Shown here one piece after another: positions 60,676-64,000 of a stretch of 64,000 nucleotides of DNA (its first letter is position 1; each line of letters opens with the position of its first letter). The stretch is from Phoronis australis. Taxonomy: Eukaryota > Phoronida > Phoronidae. The notes under the pieces were generated by a model. That model made no database searches. It was not told the origin of the DNA and saw only the letters and a list, made by a program, of their open reading frames with translations. The DNA lies in the NCBI GenBank assembly GCA_002633005.1, contig NMRA01000456.1, positions 125,147-189,146 of the forward strand, in the 5' to 3' direction. Position numbers and translations under genes: made by a program.

Positions 60676-63499
60676 CATATTTTACTAAACCCAAGACTCA
60701 TATACAACTCGAATGAAAAGGGGTGGGACTGGGACGTTTGGAGAATGTGACAGGGCCTCAAACACATATTTCTGAACTCAACTGAAAAGTATGCAGTTAA
60801 CTCATTTTCACATAGCTCAAGGTGGGTGGCAGGATAGGCATTGTGCTGTAAGAGAAAAGAAACGGAACATTACGTTAGCAGATAAAGGATGCAGCTGATG
60901 GGAAAGCCTGTGTGGTAAGCGGGGAAAGGATATCTTGGCCTTTTGAAAAACGGGAGGTGAGCAGTTTCACTAAACCAGCAGATGCTATTAATCACAGTAT
61001 TGCTCCTTCATGTTAAATCGCCTTACTTCACCTTTTGTCCAGGATGTAACAACCACATCCTACAGTGAACATACGCCGACCTACATCTGCCATCCTTATA
61101 ACACCATTCGCCCAGAAATTTAGACTTGAGAAACAAACCATAAATGTTTATTGTGTGAATGGTGTGAAAATAAAGAAAATTGTCTTACATCTTGGTGAAT
61201 CGTCCATTCCACACTTGTAATAAATGTGTCTAACCCTCGCCAAAGCCATAACAGTAATCATACGTAACCTTCAGATTACCACTACATTTAAGTAGAAGCT
61301 GCCTTAATTATTTATGAATCCTGTATCCAGGATTACTTGTTCAATGCGCTCCCAACACCATTACCCTAAGCCTCTAGTCAAAACTTCTACGCTTTCATTC
61401 AAATTCAAAATGCTGCTTTCTCACTTGAGTCTGTTTCTACCGAATCATTGAACAACATGATACTGTAAACTCCCACCAACTTCGGACAAAAATAATTGAA
61501 AAAATTAATCTTCTTTCAATTTTTAAAAGCTTCAAACATTGCCTTAAACATTCAAAATTTCTCAAAAACATTGACTGATGGCATAGACCTTTAAAAATGG
61601 TGTAGCATTTAATTGGTAAAACATGCATTTTATTAAAAAACGAATACACAAAACTTCAATTGTCAGCCATAATGTCTCCTAAATTGGTGAGATTTTAAGT
61701 AAAAAAGATTGGATGATGCACTGCTTCACCAAATCTATGGAAATGCCAGTTAAGTATTCCAAGAGTCAAAGTATTCATGTCAAAAACATCCATTCAAATT
61801 CCTCTACAGGCCTATTTTGAACGTTCTAGTAGCATCAACGGGTTCAAAAAAAAAAAACTTTTCTCAGAATTGTGACTGATCATAAATTAATACTGTCACT
61901 CAGTATCTCCCCTAAGAGACCTAAAAAATTACAATACCTTCAAATTACCACTCTACTGCTGTGGGATATTCAACTCAAACATTCACGCAAAACGTCTGTG
62001 AATGAAATACATGCCATTTCATATTGGCCAATGTGACTATTCTTGCACATTGCATTTGACCCAAGAGACTTTAAATTTACTGAGAGGGACTACAGTGACA
62101 ACGGTCCTACTACTAGAAATGCATGCATTCAGATAGTCACAAGGGACACTTAGCCAACAGATGATGTCTTGCTCATGAAGTGCTTTCAGCTCTAATTCTA
62201 TTAAGAGCCTTTAATTATCAGAACCATCAAGAGGGACCAGATTACTTAGGATTACCTAGTATATCCGATGTTTGCTACTTAAGGTTCAATTCAGAATTAG
62301 GTGTTTCAGATGCCAAAGTTGGGTGTTAGCTGGCACCTTTAAATGTGATTACATTAAAATCTCACATATTTCGGATGAAATGATTGCCCAAATTTTTCTT
62401 TTTACATTTTCAAAGGCGTCATACACTGTTCCGAATGCCCACTATTTCTGAAAACATTGTCTGACTTGAAAAAATAGGAAATTTCACTTGTTTGCCATAC
62501 TGAGTCCTAAATTAATGAGATTTTACTATTTGACCGTTCAAGCCTTTTCAACCCCACAACTATCCGTTTCTATCCTATGTCTAGTCTCTACAACACTATT
62601 CTTAACAATAAGCAATGACATTTAACCTAGAACCAGTCATGCACTAGACAGCACTATCTACACACACACAGTACCCTACCTAACCGCATATCAGTCTGCT
62701 TCTCACAATTCAATCCCTTCACCTTGTATTCTCAGCAAGCTAATGATTATAAGGCAGCAAATTATATCAAAGGCAATTATCGTAAAAAGATCTAAAGGTC
62801 TTAATGAGTTATCAAGTTATCTTTGATCGATAATTCTAAAAATCTGTTAAAGGAGAAATCTAGGATTTTCCTACATTTAGCCAAATGTTACAACGGGACA
62901 CCGTTTTATTAAAAAATTCAAGCTGTCCAATACCAAGCATCCCTGAAACCAGAAGCTGAAATCATAATAATTCGTAGCTATTTCTCAGTGTCTGCCTATG
63001 GTAAACTCTTAGCTTGTATCGTGGGCTACATTAACTGTCTCTGCTCTTTGTAAAGCCATCGTTAGGAACTTCTGAATGATTCTCCACCTTGGGACGGTAA
63101 AACATTAATTATTTTGCTCAATATTAAAGCTCATAACAAAATTTTAGAAATATGCAACACTGTTCATTTCAAAATTCAAGAATTACAAAACAATGACAAA
63201 TGACGACTCATCTCGATCTTACACACGATTAGGGTGCTTGAAAAGGTAGCGTTGGCAGCTATTTTTGAAGATTTTATCAACTGCCATGTCTATTTTCAGA
63301 CTCTGTCAAAACAGAATAGTCTTTGAAATTATTTTTACTAATATGACGAATGCAAAAATGGACTGCGTCCCGATCTAAAGAATCAAGAAAATTGAATTTC
63401 TGTTTGAATTTCTGCGTCCCAATTCTTAGAGACAGTACCAAACTGGAGAATTTATACTGTAACCATCACGCTCCAGTCATAGATTCCACATAGGCGGGA

Positions 63500-63664
63500 T
63501 TACCGTAATCGTTCGGGTTAACGCCCTGGGCGGTTAAATTGGCGAATCCAAAAAATCGGGGGAGGGCGGTTAACCGAGCAGTGGGCGGTTAAATCGAAAA
63601 TCCACCTAAAGTAGGAGGTGGGCGGTTAACTGAGCATGGGCGTTAACCCGAACGTTTACGGTAA
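63500..63664. mobile_element. GC-rich palindromic MITE, 165 bases, 27-base inverted ends
   Basis: The 27 bases at 63500-63526 match the reverse complement of 63638-63664 at 26 positions (start TTACCGTAA, inner end GTTAACGCCC). The interior repeats GGGCGGTTAA several times and is much richer in G+C than its surroundings. No coding capacity or target duplication seen. Confidence 0.88.
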
Positions 63665-64000
63665 GTGACACGGTCTCCCGGGCACAACCGAGTCACAGAC
63701 TGCAACCTCGACATAGCAATGAGTACAGAAGCCTCAGATACCAAATGTTTGAAATTACATGGGGACTGGAATTTAGTATAAGATTATAAAATGTACTAAT
63801 GCATCATTGGCGTCAATCGAGAAAGATAAAAGCAGGAATCAACTAAAAACTCATACTCCCTATTTCACAAATTGGACATCAAAGTCCTTGGTGGGTGGTC
63901 ATTTTCCACACTTGCCGTGTAATTCGCTAAAAGTGGAGGTCATGCTTGCCCTTTCAGCAAACTTTGAAAGCAGTTTTCAAATTTCCCTCCAAACTTTTGA

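Larger units (their letters stand above)
60369..64000. other. 5' intron or flank of the KCC gene, no coding sequence recognised
   Basis: The missing first coding exon of the KCC gene should lie in or beyond this stretch. I found no ATG-containing frame that joins in phase to the acceptor at 60369. Contents are dispersed repeat copies (60505, about 61480, 62390 and 63090) and the palindromic MITE at 63500-63664. Confidence 0.5.

Noticed and set aside
1-64000. CRISPR arrays, operons, bacterial insertion sequences
   Set aside because: Spliced animal genes throughout; the tandem arrays have no regular unique spacers and no associated genes.

Overview
This window is nuclear DNA from an animal, most likely a marine invertebrate. 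It is AT-rich, its genes are split into many short exons by introns of a few hundred to about 2,500 bases, and it is full of short palindromic transposons. The proteins resemble those of both vertebrates and invertebrates, and I cannot name the phylum from sequence alone. I rebuilt three multi-exon genes by following protein similarity, GT..AG borders and codon phase exon by exon. In each gene every phase closes.

Layout. (1) About 1.7-19.3 kb, minus strand: a ULK1/ULK2 (Atg1) autophagy-initiating kinase, 20 confident exons and about 900 residues, with a possible short last exon at 1687-1743. (2) 19.3-22.6 kb: a head-to-head gap that must hold both promoters, and a 565-base MITE. (3) 22.6-29.9 kb, plus strand: an AKAP1-type mitochondrial anchoring protein (N-terminal membrane anchor, KH domain, Tudor domain), 7 coding exons, 604 residues. 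Its second intron carries an antisense fragment of a HIRAN-like domain. (4) 29.9-36.9 kb: a tail-to-tail gap without recognisable genes. (5) 36.9-60.4 kb, minus strand: a potassium-chloride cotransporter (SLC12A4-7/KCC family), 24 exons and about 1,144 residues, with the initiator exon not found. (6) 60.4-64 kb: the gene's 5' intron or flank, with only repeats.

The genes are not an operon and share no obvious pathway. ULK and AKAP1 are divergent, so a shared promoter region is possible but not shown. The most notable structural result is that four introns of the KCC gene have minor-spliceosome (U12-type) signals, all in phase 1. A second pattern is that short tandem duplications repeatedly sit at or just after 5' splice sites, sometimes copying the donor itself. 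I saw no CRISPR array, operon, rRNA or functional tRNA, and no candidate for a new multi-gene system. The novelty here is in gene structure and mobile DNA.
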